Under the pieces are notes generated by a model. The model ran no database searches, had not been told where the DNA came from, and saw nothing but the letters and a program-made list of their open reading frames with translations. Of a DNA stretch of 64,000 bases, positions 63,971 to 64,000 are shown one piece after another. Each line of letters begins with the position of its first letter. Within the stretch, counting starts at the first letter, position 1. This DNA comes from Macrolepiota albuminosa. Its lineage: Eukaryota; Basidiomycota; Agaricomycetes; Agaricales; Agaricaceae. Both the position numbers and the translations under genes were made by a program. The stretch spans positions 559,297 through 623,296 of the forward strand of contig JAMWFC010000049.1 in the NCBI GenBank assembly GCA_027475525.1, written 5' to 3'.

Positions 63971-64000
63971 TTCGGGCGATAGCCCGTCATCACAAATGAG

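Larger units (their letters stand above)
55999..64000 (-). mobile_element. A2: decayed relative of A1, truncated by window end
   Basis: Same order as A1 on minus: gag-pro (from 63970 down), UGA-CUA-G, pol, third ORF, purine tract, LTR. It is broken by at least nine in-frame TGA codons, one TAA, a deletion of about 1 kb that removes the RT end and RNase H, and 77-bp duplications at 56013, 57315 and 62418. It is inserted in the B2 antisense gene. The 5' LTR lies beyond the window. Confidence 0.9.

Noticed and set aside
1..64000. tRNA, rRNA or telomere repeats
   Set aside because: No cloverleaf-like A/B boxes, rRNA signatures or TTAGGG-type arrays were recognised by eye. A tRNAscan run would be decisive.

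Overview
The window looks like a transposon-packed stretch of a basidiomycete fungus, most likely an Agaricomycete. The support is: introns of 45-51 nt with GT..AG ends and CTRAC-like branch sites; a host gene of the DUF6535/ankyrin type, which is typical of Agaricomycetes; a RepHel Helitron; and chromodomain Ty3 elements. I see no rRNA, tRNA, CRISPR or bacterial-style operon. Apart from the DUF6535/ankyrin gene (34408-36432), nearly all coding sequence belongs to mobile elements inserted into one another.

Layout. 1-12960: a Helitron (coding on minus, 3367-9506, two in-frame stops, two short introns) flanked by long, modular inverted repeats: LTR-like sequence, 60-bp minisatellite, AT-rich spacer and hairpins. 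13212-24660: A1, a young, apparently intact Ty3-type element with identical 176-bp LTRs and a CCCAC target duplication. It encodes Gag-protease, a polymerase joined to it by one in-frame UGA-CUA-G, and a third ORF of 975-1019 codons downstream of pol. 24661-31320: decayed LTR retroelements (T, D/E, copia C1). 31345-33240: another block of the hairpin/minisatellite modules. 34408-36432: DUF6535/ankyrin gene. 36968-40575: two broken copia elements. 40576-55998: three copies of a second Ty3 family, B. B1 is collapsed around a 100-N gap, B2 is old, and B3 is complete and inserted into B2 with a CTGAC duplication. 55999-64000: A2, a decayed relative of A1 that runs off the window.

How the parts work together. 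Family A appears to make Gag-Pro, then Gag-Pro-Pol by stop readthrough. It also encodes a separate large protein that a splice acceptor just upstream may express. Family B has gag and pro-pol overlapping in the -1 frame, two retropepsin-like modules in tandem, a chromodomain integrase, and an antisense four-exon gene beside the 3' LTR that encodes a Zn(II)2Cys6-like, coiled-coil protein. The older B2 copy keeps the same antisense gene with the same intron, so the gene belongs to the family and not to one insertion.

Quality warning. More than twenty direct duplications with a period of 77 bp (a few 78), most of them exact by eye, are scattered over the window, and the LTR stub left of the N gap is also exactly 77 bp. 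This looks like unmerged assembly overlaps (k about 77). Many apparent frameshifts in family B, and some in A2 and the Helitron, are probably assembly artefacts and not biology.
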